This document shows, piece after piece, positions 1-8,682 of a stretch of 31,900 nt of DNA. The notes under the pieces were generated by a model. That model made no database searches and was not told the origin of the DNA. It worked only from the letters and a program-made list of their open reading frames with translations. Numbering within the stretch: position 1 is the first letter of the stretch; every line of letters begins with the position of its first letter. Both the position numbers and the translations under genes were made by a program. This DNA is from Clostridia bacterium (GTDB lineage: Bacteria > Bacillota > Clostridia > Oscillospirales > Oscillospiraceae): contig JAGKTU010000017.1 of NCBI GenBank assembly GCA_021153265.1, positions 1 to 31,900 on the forward strand, in the 5' to 3' direction.

Positions 1-107
1 GCGCCGCTGACGCTGCGCCACTCCGCATAAACTTAATATTTCCTACATAGGGGTTCTTTTTTGTGCTGTCCGCACAAACTGGGGCAGTTCAAAACCGGGG
101 GTTCTAT
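1..107. other. Window edge without a supported gene
   Basis: No convincing coding region lies here. A short minus-strand reading frame opening with ATG near position 29 runs off the window edge. An AGGA stands about 12 bases upstream of that ATG, but too little is visible to call a gene. A small inverted repeat (TTGTGC/GCACAA) near 60-77 has its T-run on the wrong side to be a terminator for the minus-strand operon that ends at 108. Confidence 0.4.
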
Positions 108-575
108 TTATGAATAATCATCCTCTTCTCTGGTTTCCAGCCACTTATTCAGCATTCTCCGCATGAATTCCGGCTGATTTGCCGGAGAGACCACCTCTTC
201 CTCCGGTTCATCCTGAACCCAAGGAAGCACCATCTCACCGATCCACAGAAAAAACGTTTTCTCATCCGCTTCCTCCGGGCGAACCGGAATACCGCAGATA
301 TGCATCCGCTGAACGCCCCTGTGCAGAATTCGGCCGGTGACACGGTAGCAGGCCATAAACAAGGTCGGTTCAAAGGGCATCAGCTCCGAAGGGCCATACA
401 AATTCACGCCAAACCGCGCTAAGAATGGCCTGATCGCGGGATACGCTCCATCCACCGTTTCGTAGAAATTGCGGCAATAGGCGCACAGACAGTGATCCTC
501 CGTACACTTTGTGGTGTACCGATCCGTGGCATCCACATCCACTTCCAACAGCCAGTCCGCAAGGGCTATCCGCAT
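108..575 (-). CDS. Conserved small Cys-containing protein of unknown function
   Basis: A 155-residue soluble protein that I do not recognise. Near the N-terminus four cysteines and a histidine cluster within about 11 residues (C24, H28, C29, C31, C34; CTEDHCLCAYC), which suggests metal binding. The C-terminal third is rich in Glu. No signal peptide or membrane segment is evident. Its ATG is only 3 bases after the engB stop, so it is very likely translated by coupling as the last gene of the tig-clpP-clpX-lon-engB operon. That context suggests a housekeeping role but does not define one. Open reading frame and position are solid; function is unknown. Confidence 0.75.
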   Translation of the reverse strand: MRIALADWLLEVDVDATDRYTTKCTEDHCLCAYCRNFYETVDGAYPAIRPFLARFGVNLYGPSELMPFEPTLFMACYRVTGRILHRGVQRMHICGIPVRPEEADEKTFFLWIGEMVLPWVQDEPEEEVVSPANQPEFMRRMLNKWLETREEDDYS

Positions 576-578
576 GGT

Positions 579-1163
579 TTACTCCTTCACCGTCTGCAGG
601 ATCATCTTCACCAGTTCTTCCCGACCATTTCCCTTTTCCGCAGAGAACGGGATGATGGGAGTCCCTTCCGGGAGTTCCAGATCTTCCCGAATGGTCTTCA
701 GGTTCGGCTCCAGTTCGGACTTTTTCAGCTTGTCCATCTTGTTCGCCACAACCACAAAGGGGCATCCGCTTTCGATAAACCACCGTGCCATGGTGATATC
801 GTTGTTCGTAGGCGGATGACGGTAATCCACGATCATCACGCCCAGATTGATGCGGCTTGCGGCAAAGTAGTCCTCCATCAGCTTGCTCCACCGTGCCTTT
901 TCCTTCTCGGAAACCTTAGCATAACCATAACCGGGCAAGTCAACAAAGTAGCACTTACTGTCGATGGTGAAATAATTGACATGAATGGTCTTTCCGGGCC
1001 GTTCGCCCACCCGGGCAAAGTTCTTGCGCTGGAGCAAGCGGTTGATCACGGAAGACTTTCCCACATTGGACTTGCCTGCGAATGCGATCTCGGGAAGCCG
1101 ATTCTTAGGAAAATCCTTGGGTGCGGCAGCTGAGATCAAAAATTCAACCTTCTGAAAGTTCAT
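579..1163 (-). CDS. engB: Ribosome biogenesis GTP-binding protein EngB/YsxC
   Basis: A TRAFAC-class GTPase of the YihA/YsxC family, which assists late assembly of the large ribosomal subunit in the cytoplasm. The 194-residue length is usual. Visible motifs are the P-loop GKSNVGKS (residues 30-37), G3 DLPGYG (75-80), G4 NKMD (about 126) and G5 FSAEKG. The ATG at 1163 is chosen over one nine codons upstream because an AAGGAGGAG ribosome binding site lies directly before it. That site overlaps the lon stop codon, with 10 bases between the two genes. The lon-engB order is common in Firmicutes and supports the call. Confidence 0.96.
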   Translation of the reverse strand: MNFQKVEFLISAAAPKDFPKNRLPEIAFAGKSNVGKSSVINRLLQRKNFARVGERPGKTIHVNYFTIDSKCYFVDLPGYGYAKVSEKEKARWSKLMEDYFAASRINLGVMIVDYRHPPTNNDITMARWFIESGCPFVVVANKMDKLKKSELEPNLKTIREDLELPEGTPIIPFSAEKGNGREELVKMILQTVKE

Positions 1164-1173
1164 ATTCTCCTCC

Positions 1174-3576
1174 TTACTGGCGAATACCATTCGGTCTGGG
1201 CTGGCCCATGCATTCAGCAGAGATGTCTGCCAAAATCGTGGAATCCATCTCGGTCTGATGGTTCAGCGCCGTATCCAGCACCGTATCCACAGAGGACGCC
1301 ACCACAAAATTCAGACTTTTTCGCACGGTCTGATCGATCTCTTCCAGATCCCGTGCATTGTCCGACGGGATGATCACCGTACGAATGCCGTGCCGAAGCG
1401 CCGCCATAGTCTTCTCTTTCAGCCCGCCAATCGCCATCACACGACCGCGGAGGGAAATCTCACCGGTCATCGCCACATCCCGGCGCACCGTCCGGCCTGT
1501 CAGCGCGGACACCATAGCCGTGCAAACCGTAATGCCGGCAGAAGGACCATCCTTCGGCACAGCACCCTCCGGGAAATGGACATGAATGTCCTTAGTCTTG
1601 TAGAAATCAACGGGAACACCCAGCTTCTGGGCGTTGGCTCGAATGTAACTCAGCGCTGCATGAGCAGACTCCTTCATCACATCGCCAAGATTACCGGTCA
1701 GCTCCAGCTTGCCGGAACCATCCATCACATTGACTTCCACCTCAAGGGTCTCTCCGCCCACACTGGTCCACGCCAGACCCGTAACCAGACCAATCTGATC
1801 CGTACCGGGCAGCCGGTCAGGCAGGTATTTACGCACACCCAGATAGTTCTCCAGATTGGAACCGTTCACCGTAATCCGCTTGGGATTCTCTTGGGTCAGC
1901 AGCTCCATAGCAGCCTTGCGGCAGACTTCAGCCACAGACCGTTCCAGCTTGCGAACGCCGGACTCTCTGGTGTAGCAGGTGATCATTTCACGGATGCCGT
2001 CATCTGTAATGCGAAGCTGGGACTTTTTCAGCCCATGCTTTTTCAGCTGTTTCGGGATCAGATGATTCTTTGCGATCATCAGTTTCTCTTCATCCGTATA
2101 AGAACCCAGCTCAATGATCTCCATTCGGTCCATCAGGGGCGTAGGAATGGTATCCAGGGTATTCGCCGTAGTAATAAACATCACATCAGACAGGTCATAA
2201 GGAATTTCCAGATAGTGATCCCGGTAGGTGTGGTTCTGCTCCGCATCCAGCACCTCCAGCAGCGCCGCACTGGGATCGCCCCGATGGTCCTTGCCCAGTT
2301 TGTCGATCTCATCCAGCAGCAGAATCGGATTGCTGCTGCCGGCTTGAATCATGGCTGCCATGATCCGTCCAGGCATTGCGCCCACATAGGTCTTCCGATG
2401 ACCTCGGATCTCCGCCTCGTCATGGACACCACCCAGAGAGATTCTCGCCATCTTGCGGTTAAGGGACCGGGCGATGGAATAGGAAATGGAAGTCTTACCC
2501 ACACCGGGAGGGCCAACCAGGCACAGAATCTGAGGCGGCATCTGAGGTGCCATCTGGCGTACAGCCAGGGTCTCCAGAATCCGCTGTTTCACCTTCTCCA
2601 TTCCGAAATGGTCGTTATCAAGGATCTTCCGTGCTGCAGTGATATCCACCCGTTCCTTGGTGCGTACATTCCACGGCAGTTCCAGTACGGTATCCAGATA
2701 ATTCCGCAGAACCGCACCTTCAGCAGAGCCAAAAGGCTGCTTTTTCAGCCGATCTACATCCTTCAGGAGCTTCTTTTCATGGTCCTCTTCCAGTTTTAGC
2801 TGACGAATCTTCTTAATGTATGTGTCAAATTCCTCCAGATCGTCGCCTTCACCCAGTTCCTCCCGGATGACCTTCATCTGTTCCCGGAGGAAGTAGTCCC
2901 GCTGATTCTGCTCCATATTCATCCGGGTCTTTTCCTGCAAGATCACATCCAGCTTCAGCATCTCAATCTCCTGCTGCAGGAGCTTGATTGCAGATTCGAG
3001 ACGGCGCACAGGATGCAGCTGGCAGAGCAGTTTTGTCTTATCTCTGTAGTCGATGCCGGAGTTCTGTGCAATGGTATCCGCAATAAAGCCGGTGTCCGTG
3101 CTGGCAATCATCCGAAGGTGAGTGGATTTGGAAGTGTGTTCGGTAACCTCCAGATACGCACCATACATATTGGTCGCCTTGCGCCGCAGGGTGTGCGCTT
3201 TCACGCTATCCTGCACCTCAGTCTCAGGCACAGACACCACATGTCCCTCCATAAAAGGGTCTGTCTGGGTGATTTCCGACACTCTGGCTCTGCACAGTCC
3301 GGTGACCAGTACCCGAAGATTTTCACCGTTTGCCTTCAAAACCTGCTTAACTTTCGCAACGACACCAATGGTCACAAGCTGATCGGGCAGCGGATCATCG
3401 TCCATAATATCTCTCTGGGGAACCAGGAAAATATGCTGATCCCGTTTCATGGCCGCATCGAGCGCCTTCACGGACCGGGGGCGGCCCACATCAAAGTGAA
3501 TGGTCTGATCCGGGAAAACCGCCAGCCCTCGAAGGGCCAAGACAGGCATTTTACCGGAAACAAAGATTTGTGCCAA
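1174..3576 (-). CDS. lon: ATP-dependent protease Lon (LonA type), TTG start
   Basis: Cytoplasmic ATP-dependent serine protease that degrades misfolded and regulatory proteins. The order is N-terminal substrate-recognition domain (about 10-200), coiled coil, AAA+ module with Walker A GPPGVGKT (355-362) and Walker B LLLDEIDK, then the protease domain with PKDGPSAG. The catalytic Ser679 and Lys722 fall at the expected places. Length is 800 residues. The start is set at a TTG because AAGGAGGGAGA lies immediately upstream. The upstream ATG of the open frame (3624) lies in the hairpin after clpX and has no binding site. The gene follows clpX, with that hairpin between them, and precedes engB. Confidence 0.95.
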   Translation of the reverse strand: MAQIFVSGKMPVLALRGLAVFPDQTIHFDVGRPRSVKALDAAMKRDQHIFLVPQRDIMDDDPLPDQLVTIGVVAKVKQVLKANGENLRVLVTGLCRARVSEITQTDPFMEGHVVSVPETEVQDSVKAHTLRRKATNMYGAYLEVTEHTSKSTHLRMIASTDTGFIADTIAQNSGIDYRDKTKLLCQLHPVRRLESAIKLLQQEIEMLKLDVILQEKTRMNMEQNQRDYFLREQMKVIREELGEGDDLEEFDTYIKKIRQLKLEEDHEKKLLKDVDRLKKQPFGSAEGAVLRNYLDTVLELPWNVRTKERVDITAARKILDNDHFGMEKVKQRILETLAVRQMAPQMPPQILCLVGPPGVGKTSISYSIARSLNRKMARISLGGVHDEAEIRGHRKTYVGAMPGRIMAAMIQAGSSNPILLLDEIDKLGKDHRGDPSAALLEVLDAEQNHTYRDHYLEIPYDLSDVMFITTANTLDTIPTPLMDRMEIIELGSYTDEEKLMIAKNHLIPKQLKKHGLKKSQLRITDDGIREMITCYTRESGVRKLERSVAEVCRKAAMELLTQENPKRITVNGSNLENYLGVRKYLPDRLPGTDQIGLVTGLAWTSVGGETLEVEVNVMDGSGKLELTGNLGDVMKESAHAALSYIRANAQKLGVPVDFYKTKDIHVHFPEGAVPKDGPSAGITVCTAMVSALTGRTVRRDVAMTGEISLRGRVMAIGGLKEKTMAALRHGIRTVIIPSDNARDLEEIDQTVRKSLNFVVASSVDTVLDTALNHQTEMDSTILADISAECMGQPRPNGIRQ

Positions 3577-3611
3577 GGGAATCTCCCTCCTTTTTCGAAA
3601 AATGAAAACAA

Positions 3612-3633
3612 AGGGGGTAGTCACCTACCCCCT
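3612..3633 (-). terminator. Hairpin between clpX and lon, probable partial terminator
   Basis: An 8-bp G/C-rich stem (GGGGGTAG with CTACCCCC, 4-base loop), extendable with A-U pairs. On the minus strand it is followed by an interrupted T-rich stretch, TTTGTTTTCATTTTT. It lies 9 bases past the clpX stop and about 36 bases before the lon start. It could end part of the tig-clpP-clpX transcription or protect the message end, lowering lon expression relative to clpX. Confidence 0.6.
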
Positions 3634-3641
3634 CTTTGCAA

Positions 3642-4904
3642 TTAATTTCTGCCGCCCAAGCTCTCACGGGGATGCTTTTCATCCCGAATCACATCGGGTT
3701 CGCCGCCCATGACGCACTGGGGCGTAATGATGACCTTCCGAATAGAAAGATCCGAGGGGATGCGGAACATGATCCGGGTCATGATCTGCTCCATGCTGGC
3801 CCGAAGACCTCTTGCACCGATCTGACGGTCAATTGCCTTCTGGGCAATCAGCTCCAGAGCCTCATCCTGGATTTCCAGCTCCACATGATCCAGCTCAAAC
3901 AGTTTCTTATACTGCCGGGACAGCGCATTCTTCGGCTCCACCAGAATCCGCATCAGATCCTCCTTGCTCAGGTTCTGCAGACAGGTGATCACCGGCATAC
4001 GGCCTACCAGTTCCGGGATAATACCAAACTTCAGCAGGTCATCGGACTCCACCTGTGCCAGCAGCTTACCCACATCCCGTTTTTTCCGACTCTCCACCGG
4101 AGAATCGAAGCCGATGGCGCTGCGATCAGTGCGCTTTTCAATGATCTTATCCAGACCGTCGAATGCGCCGCCGCAGATGAACAGGATGTTGGTGGTATCC
4201 ACCTGGATCATCTCCTGCTGGGGATGCTTCCGTCCGCCCTGAGGAGGAACGCTGGCAACGGTGCCCTCCAGGATCTTCAGCAGAGCCTGCTGAACACCCT
4301 CGCCGGACACGTCGCGAGTGATGGAGGTATTCTCGCTCTTGCGGGCGATCTTATCCATTTCGTCGATGTAAATGATGCCGTGTTCCGCCAGATCCACATC
4401 AAACTCTGCCGCCTGCAGCAGGCGCAGCAGGATGTTCTCCACATCGTCACCAACATAACCGGCCTCGGTCAAGGTGGTAGCATCAGCGATGGCGAAGGGA
4501 ACGTTCAGAATCTTGGCCAGTGTCTGGGCAAAGAGGGTCTTGCCGCAGCCGGTGGGACCAATGAGCAGGATATTGCTCTTCTGAAGCTCCACTTCGGAAT
4601 CCTTACCAAAGTAAATGCGCTTATAGTGATTGTATACCGCAACGGACAGTGCGATTTTCGCCTCATCCTGTCCTACGATGTAATTATCCATGAAGGCCTT
4701 GATCTCCATGGGGGTGGGCAGCTTTTCCGGAGCCCGGAGGTTGCCGCCCTCATCAAACTGGATCTCATCCCGCAGAAGCTCGCTGCAGGCGCTAACGCAG
4801 TCGCTGCAGATATACACGCCAGGACCGGCAATCAGCCGTCCAGCCTGATTCTCCCGCTTTCCGCAGAAGCTGCAGCGAATCGGCTGCTCATTATTTCTTG
4901 CCAT
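3642..4904 (-). CDS. clpX: ATP-dependent Clp protease ATP-binding subunit ClpX
   Basis: AAA+ unfoldase that recognises substrates and feeds them to ClpP. The 420-residue length is usual. An N-terminal zinc-binding domain has C11, C14, C33 and C36. Walker A is GPTGCGKT (116-123) and Walker B is IIYIDE (177-182). Sensor and pore-loop regions follow in the usual order. The ATG is 20 bases downstream of the clpP stop. The neighbouring clpP and tig genes match the conserved clostridial order, and ClpX and ClpP probably form one complex made from the same transcript. Confidence 0.97.
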   Translation of the reverse strand: MARNNEQPIRCSFCGKRENQAGRLIAGPGVYICSDCVSACSELLRDEIQFDEGGNLRAPEKLPTPMEIKAFMDNYIVGQDEAKIALSVAVYNHYKRIYFGKDSEVELQKSNILLIGPTGCGKTLFAQTLAKILNVPFAIADATTLTEAGYVGDDVENILLRLLQAAEFDVDLAEHGIIYIDEMDKIARKSENTSITRDVSGEGVQQALLKILEGTVASVPPQGGRKHPQQEMIQVDTTNILFICGGAFDGLDKIIEKRTDRSAIGFDSPVESRKKRDVGKLLAQVESDDLLKFGIIPELVGRMPVITCLQNLSKEDLMRILVEPKNALSRQYKKLFELDHVELEIQDEALELIAQKAIDRQIGARGLRASMEQIMTRIMFRIPSDLSIRKVIITPQCVMGGEPDVIRDEKHPRESLGGRN

Positions 4905-4924
4905 GCACCTGGACCGCCTTTCTA

Positions 4925-5506
4925 TCAGTGGTGTTCCAGCACCCGGTCAATGATGCCGAAAGCCATTGCCTCATCCGCACTCATGAAGTTGTCACGCTCA
5001 CAGGCTGCAGTGACTTCCTCCACGCTCCGGCCGGTATTCTCGGCCAGAATCTTGTTCATCCGGGCCTTGATGGTCTCCAAGCGCTTCAGATGGATGGCCA
5101 TATCCGTGATCTGACCCTGAGTACCGGCAGAGGGCTGATGGATCATGATCTCGGAGTTGGGCAGAGCCATGCGCTTGCCCTTGGTGCCGGCGCTCAGGAG
5201 GAACGCACCCATGGAAGCGGCCATACCCACGCAGATGGTGGCCACGTCGCACTTGATGTAGCGCATGGTGTCAAAGATGGCCATGCCGGCAGTGACACTG
5301 CCGCCGGGGCTGTTGATATAGAACTGGATATCCTTATCCGGGTCCTGAGCCTCCAGATACAGAAGCTGGGCAACCACCAGACTTGCGGTGGTGTCGTTAA
5401 CCTCCTCGGACAGGAAAATGATACGGTCATTCAGCAGCCGGGAAAAAATATCATAGCTCCGCTCACCGCGGCCGGTCTGCTCAACAACATAGGGAACTAA
5501 ACTCAT
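4925..5506 (-). CDS. clpP: ATP-dependent Clp protease proteolytic subunit ClpP
   Basis: Serine peptidase forming the tetradecameric barrel that works with ClpX. From the chosen start the protein has 193 residues. The catalytic triad is visible as Ser98 (GMAASMGA), His123 (MIHQPS) and Asp172 (ERDNF). The ATG at 5506 is preferred because AAAGGAGA sits eight bases upstream; the earlier in-frame ATG lies in that binding site and would add an implausible MKGDIT leader. Located between tig and clpX. Confidence 0.97.
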   Translation of the reverse strand: MSLVPYVVEQTGRGERSYDIFSRLLNDRIIFLSEEVNDTTASLVVAQLLYLEAQDPDKDIQFYINSPGGSVTAGMAIFDTMRYIKCDVATICVGMAASMGAFLLSAGTKGKRMALPNSEIMIHQPSAGTQGQITDMAIHLKRLETIKARMNKILAENTGRSVEEVTAACERDNFMSADEAMAFGIIDRVLEHH

Positions 5507-5570
5507 GGTGATGTCTCCTTTCAATGGGTTTGAAACATTCTAACCATTTCGCAAGCCGCTTATTCCGAAA

Positions 5571-6857
5571 TTACTCAGCCTTGGGAGCGACAGCAACAGC
5601 GGAATCGGTGATAACCTTGATGGCCTTGCGATTCTTCAGGGAAGCGGTGATCTCCTCAGCGGGGACCATCTCCTTGACCTTCTCAACGGTCAGCTGGTAG
5701 TTCTCAGCCAGCTTCTCGTACTCAGCGGTCATATCCTCCTCGGTGACCTCAATGCCCTCGACCTCAGCGATCTTCTCCAGGGTCACGTCGATCTTAGCCT
5801 GCTTCTCAGCAGCGGGACGGAAAGCATTGCGCATGGTGTTGATGTCACCGCCCATCATCTTGGCGTACTGCTCCATGGAGTAGCCGCTCATCTGCAGCTG
5901 ATAGCCGAAGCGCTCCATCTGGTTGTCCAACTCGGACTCGATCAGAGCAGCAGGCATCTCAACGGTGGTGTTGGCAGCAGCCTTCTCAACTGCAGCGTTC
6001 TCGAAAGCGGACTGAGCCTGCTTCTCGGCGCTCTCCAGAGCCTTGGCGCGGATGTCAGCCTTCAGCTCCTCCAGGGTGTCGAACTCGGAAACGTCCTTAG
6101 CGAAATCATCATCCTGAGCGGGAACGGTGGTAGCAGTGACCTTGTTCAGCTTGACGTGGAAGACGACAGGCTTGCCAGCCAGCTCGGGGGTGTAGTTCTC
6201 GGGGAAGGTCACGTCGATGTCCTTCTCCTCGCCGGCGGTCATGCCGACGACCTGCTCCTCAAAACCGGGAACAAACTGACCGGAGCCCAGCTTCAGGTCG
6301 AAGTTCTCACCCTTGCCGCCGTCGAAAGCAACGCCATTGTCGAAGCCCTCGAAGTCGATGTTGGCGGTGTCGCCCATCTCGGCAGCACGCTCAACGGTCT
6401 CGGTGGAAGCAACATTCTGAGCCATACGGTCCAGCTCAGCCTGAACCTGCTCGTCGGAAACGGAAACCTCAGCCTTCTCGACCTCCAGACCCTTGTACTC
6501 GCCCAGAGTGACCTCGGGGTAAACCTCGGTGGACAGGGTCAGGGTGACAATGTTCTCCTCGCTGATCTGCATATCCTCCAGGCTGGGACGGCCGATGGCC
6601 TTCACGTCCTGGTCAACAACAGCAGCCTTGTAAACCTCGGGGAAGATCTCCTCCAGGCCGTCTTCGTAGAAGACATGAGCGCCGTACATGGACTCGATGA
6701 CCTTACGGGGAGCCTTGCCGCGGCGGAAGCCGGGGATCATGATGTTCTTACGGGCCTTCAGGTAAGCCTTGTTGACGCCGGACTCCATCAGGTCCTTGTC
6801 GATCTCCACAACGATGGTGGCCTTATTGCCGTTCTTTTCAATGCTCTTAACGTTCAT
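5571..6857 (-). CDS. tig: Trigger factor, ribosome-associated chaperone
   Basis: Ribosome-bound chaperone with peptidyl-prolyl isomerase activity that receives nascent chains at the exit tunnel. The 428-residue length is normal. The ribosome-docking signature GFRRGKAP is at 43-50. An FKBP-type domain spans roughly 150-245, followed by the helical arms. The ATG is preceded by TAGGAGGATTACTTAATT. Codon use is strongly biased to a few codons, as in highly expressed genes. It is the first gene of the operon and has a clear promoter upstream. Confidence 0.96.
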   Translation of the reverse strand: MNVKSIEKNGNKATIVVEIDKDLMESGVNKAYLKARKNIMIPGFRRGKAPRKVIESMYGAHVFYEDGLEEIFPEVYKAAVVDQDVKAIGRPSLEDMQISEENIVTLTLSTEVYPEVTLGEYKGLEVEKAEVSVSDEQVQAELDRMAQNVASTETVERAAEMGDTANIDFEGFDNGVAFDGGKGENFDLKLGSGQFVPGFEEQVVGMTAGEEKDIDVTFPENYTPELAGKPVVFHVKLNKVTATTVPAQDDDFAKDVSEFDTLEELKADIRAKALESAEKQAQSAFENAAVEKAAANTTVEMPAALIESELDNQMERFGYQLQMSGYSMEQYAKMMGGDINTMRNAFRPAAEKQAKIDVTLEKIAEVEGIEVTEEDMTAEYEKLAENYQLTVEKVKEMVPAEEITASLKNRKAIKVITDSAVAVAPKAE

Positions 6858-6921
6858 AATTAAGTAATCCTCCTAAATTGTTTCTATGAAGAATTGATTT
6901 TTGTATTTTTACAGCCGATAT

Positions 6922-6950
6922 ATTCTATCAAAAAATTTGGGAATTGTCCA
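6922..6950 (-). promoter_or_regulatory. Sigma-A-type promoter of the tig operon
   Basis: On the minus strand TGGACA (6945-6950) and TAGAAT (6922-6927) are separated by exactly 17 bases, about 65 bases before the tig start. No HrcA (CIRCE) or CtsR operator is apparent here. Confidence 0.7.
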
Positions 6951-6972
6951 CACTTTTCTTGAAATATTTTTG

Positions 6973-7659
6973 TTAAATTACACGATAAGGCGTAAATCCG
7001 ATGTAATCCGCGGCAACTAGCCGAAATTCCACGCCATCCCACAGGCCTTCCATAGCCAGTTTGTGGCTTCCGCCGTGCAAATGCCCATATAAACACCGCC
7101 GAACCTCGTATTTTTGGAGCAAATCCAGGATTTCCCGGCACTCATAGCCTTTATACCGAGGCGGATAATGGAGAAATACCATCTTGGGTTTCTCACCTGC
7201 CGCCTTCAGCGATGCCTCCAGCCGAATCAGCTCCCGCTTGAATACTTTTTCGTCATGCTGACCGCTGCGCTCCTCCTCGAAGAACCAACCCCTGGTACCA
7301 CAGATAGCATATCCATCGTATTCAAAGCAGTTATTATTCAGAATGTTCAGATCCTCAAAGCCGTTCTCTTTGCAGAACTTATCAAACTTGGCAACGGTGC
7401 TCCACCAGTAGTCGTGGTTACCCTTAAGGATGATCTTCCGGCCCGGGATCTGGTTGATCCACGCAAAATCCGCCTGTGCATTGGGCAGGTCCAGCGCCCA
7501 GCTCAGATCACCCAGCAGCACCGTGGTATCCTCCTGCGTGACCTTGGAGAAGCCTTCTTTGAGTTTATCCATATATCCCACCCATGCGCCACCGAAGATG
7601 TCCATAGGTTTTGGTGCTCCCAGGCACAGATGCAGATCGCCAATGGCGTACAGCGCCAT
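6973..7659 (-). CDS. Calcineurin-like metallophosphoesterase
   Basis: A 228-residue cytoplasmic dimetal phosphoesterase. The family motifs are complete: DLH (8-10), GDLSW, KGNHDYWW and a C-terminal GHLHGG. The substrate cannot be inferred from sequence. Its AAAGGAGGTGATCGG-ATG start is 18 bases after the stop of the threonine-synthase-like gene. It is the last gene of the lepB-rbgA-rnhB-yraN operon. I see no clear terminator before the tig promoter. Confidence 0.88.
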   Translation of the reverse strand: MALYAIGDLHLCLGAPKPMDIFGGAWVGYMDKLKEGFSKVTQEDTTVLLGDLSWALDLPNAQADFAWINQIPGRKIILKGNHDYWWSTVAKFDKFCKENGFEDLNILNNNCFEYDGYAICGTRGWFFEEERSGQHDEKVFKRELIRLEASLKAAGEKPKMVFLHYPPRYKGYECREILDLLQKYEVRRCLYGHLHGGSHKLAMEGLWDGVEFRLVAADYIGFTPYRVI

Positions 7660-7677
7660 CCGATCACCTCCTTTGTT

Positions 7678-8682
7678 CTATCTCAACCGCTGCAACAGCA
7701 TTTCCTCGGAAATGCCCATAGCACCGGCAACCACCGCCAAGTCCCGGCTGGGACAGCGGTCCGACAGGATCAGCGCCGGCCGGTTATCTCCCGTCGCCGC
7801 ACGGTAATCCAGTACCGCACTGTAGCTCAGCGCGTCATAGGGTCCAAAAATATGCCCATTGGCAGTATAGACATTGGGTATCGTGGAAACCACGCGTTTC
7901 TCGCCTACCACCCGGATGTGCAGTCCCTTACGCATGTGACTTAACACATCATTTCCCGGGTAATACCACTCGCCAGTCCGGCAGGCATCCAGATACCGCA
8001 TCACTTCCCGGTTTCCGCCGCAGGCAAATACCAGCCGCTCCAGGTTTCTCGGAACGATCTGATCGCACAGTGGCGTCACAGTAGATACCGCGATCTGTCC
8101 TGTTCGAAGTTCGCCCTTGCAGATCAGATCCCAGAGCGCGGCATTTTCACAGCAGCCCACCACGATATTACCGACGGGCAGACCTGCCGCCCGGCAGTAC
8201 CAAGCCGCCATCACAGCGGAAAAATCCCCGGAAGGCACAGCCACATCCAGCACGGATCGTTCATCCACACAAACTTCCACCAGCAAAGCAGCCAAGCACG
8301 CCATCCGCACAGCGATCTCCGCCCACTCGGTGACGCCCTCCTCTTTGCGGATCAATCGCACCAAATCCTCACGCAGCGCATCAAAACACTCGTCAGCATT
8401 GTGCCACATCTGACCCAGCATCACCCTGTGGGGCATATTTTGGATCCGCACAGCCTGCCGCCCAATGGCAAAATCCACTTCCCATCCGGTAATTCTCGTG
8501 CCAAACAGCAGATTCAGCACATTCGCCACCCGGTGGTTAAATGGCAGAGCTTTCAATTCTCCAAAATCCAGCCGGGGCAGCTTAAACGGCACATAGGCGC
8601 CGCCATCCTCCGCTCTGTTTTTATTCAGCGCATGATTGGCAGTAAAGATGTCCCCATTATTTCTGGTTGTTACGTACAGCAC
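7678..8682 (-). CDS. Threonine-synthase-like protein lacking the PLP-lysine region
   Basis: A 334-residue protein. Its N-terminus (about 1-95) resembles the N-terminal domain of threonine synthase. Its middle (VPSGDF near 172, then AAWYCRAAGLPVGN) resembles the PLP-phosphate-loop region and following helix of ThrC. The ThrC segment carrying the Schiff-base lysine (HGPTxxFKD type) and the SGDTG loop is absent, and length is about 334 against 430-500 for ThrC. It is therefore probably not a threonine synthase. The start is GTG and overlaps the dipeptidase gene by 26 bases, with GGGAG upstream, so translation is probably coupled. It could be a pseudo-enzyme or a binding or regulatory protein. 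Family resemblance is inferred by eye. Confidence 0.7.
   Translation of the reverse strand: MLYVTTRNNGDIFTANHALNKNRAEDGGAYVPFKLPRLDFGELKALPFNHRVANVLNLLFGTRITGWEVDFAIGRQAVRIQNMPHRVMLGQMWHNADECFDALREDLVRLIRKEEGVTEWAEIAVRMACLAALLVEVCVDERSVLDVAVPSGDFSAVMAAWYCRAAGLPVGNIVVGCCENAALWDLICKGELRTGQIAVSTVTPLCDQIVPRNLERLVFACGGNREVMRYLDACRTGEWYYPGNDVLSHMRKGLHIRVVGEKRVVSTIPNVYTANGHIFGPYDALSYSAVLDYRAATGDNRPALILSDRCPSRDLAVVAGAMGISEEMLLQRLR

Noticed and set aside
1258..2799. 513-aa plus-strand frame opposite lon
   Set aside because: Shadow of lon; no recognisable domain.
3636..5114. 492-aa plus-strand frame opposite clpX and clpP
   Set aside because: Shadow of two well-identified genes; rich in H, Q and L as expected from the antisense of biased codons.
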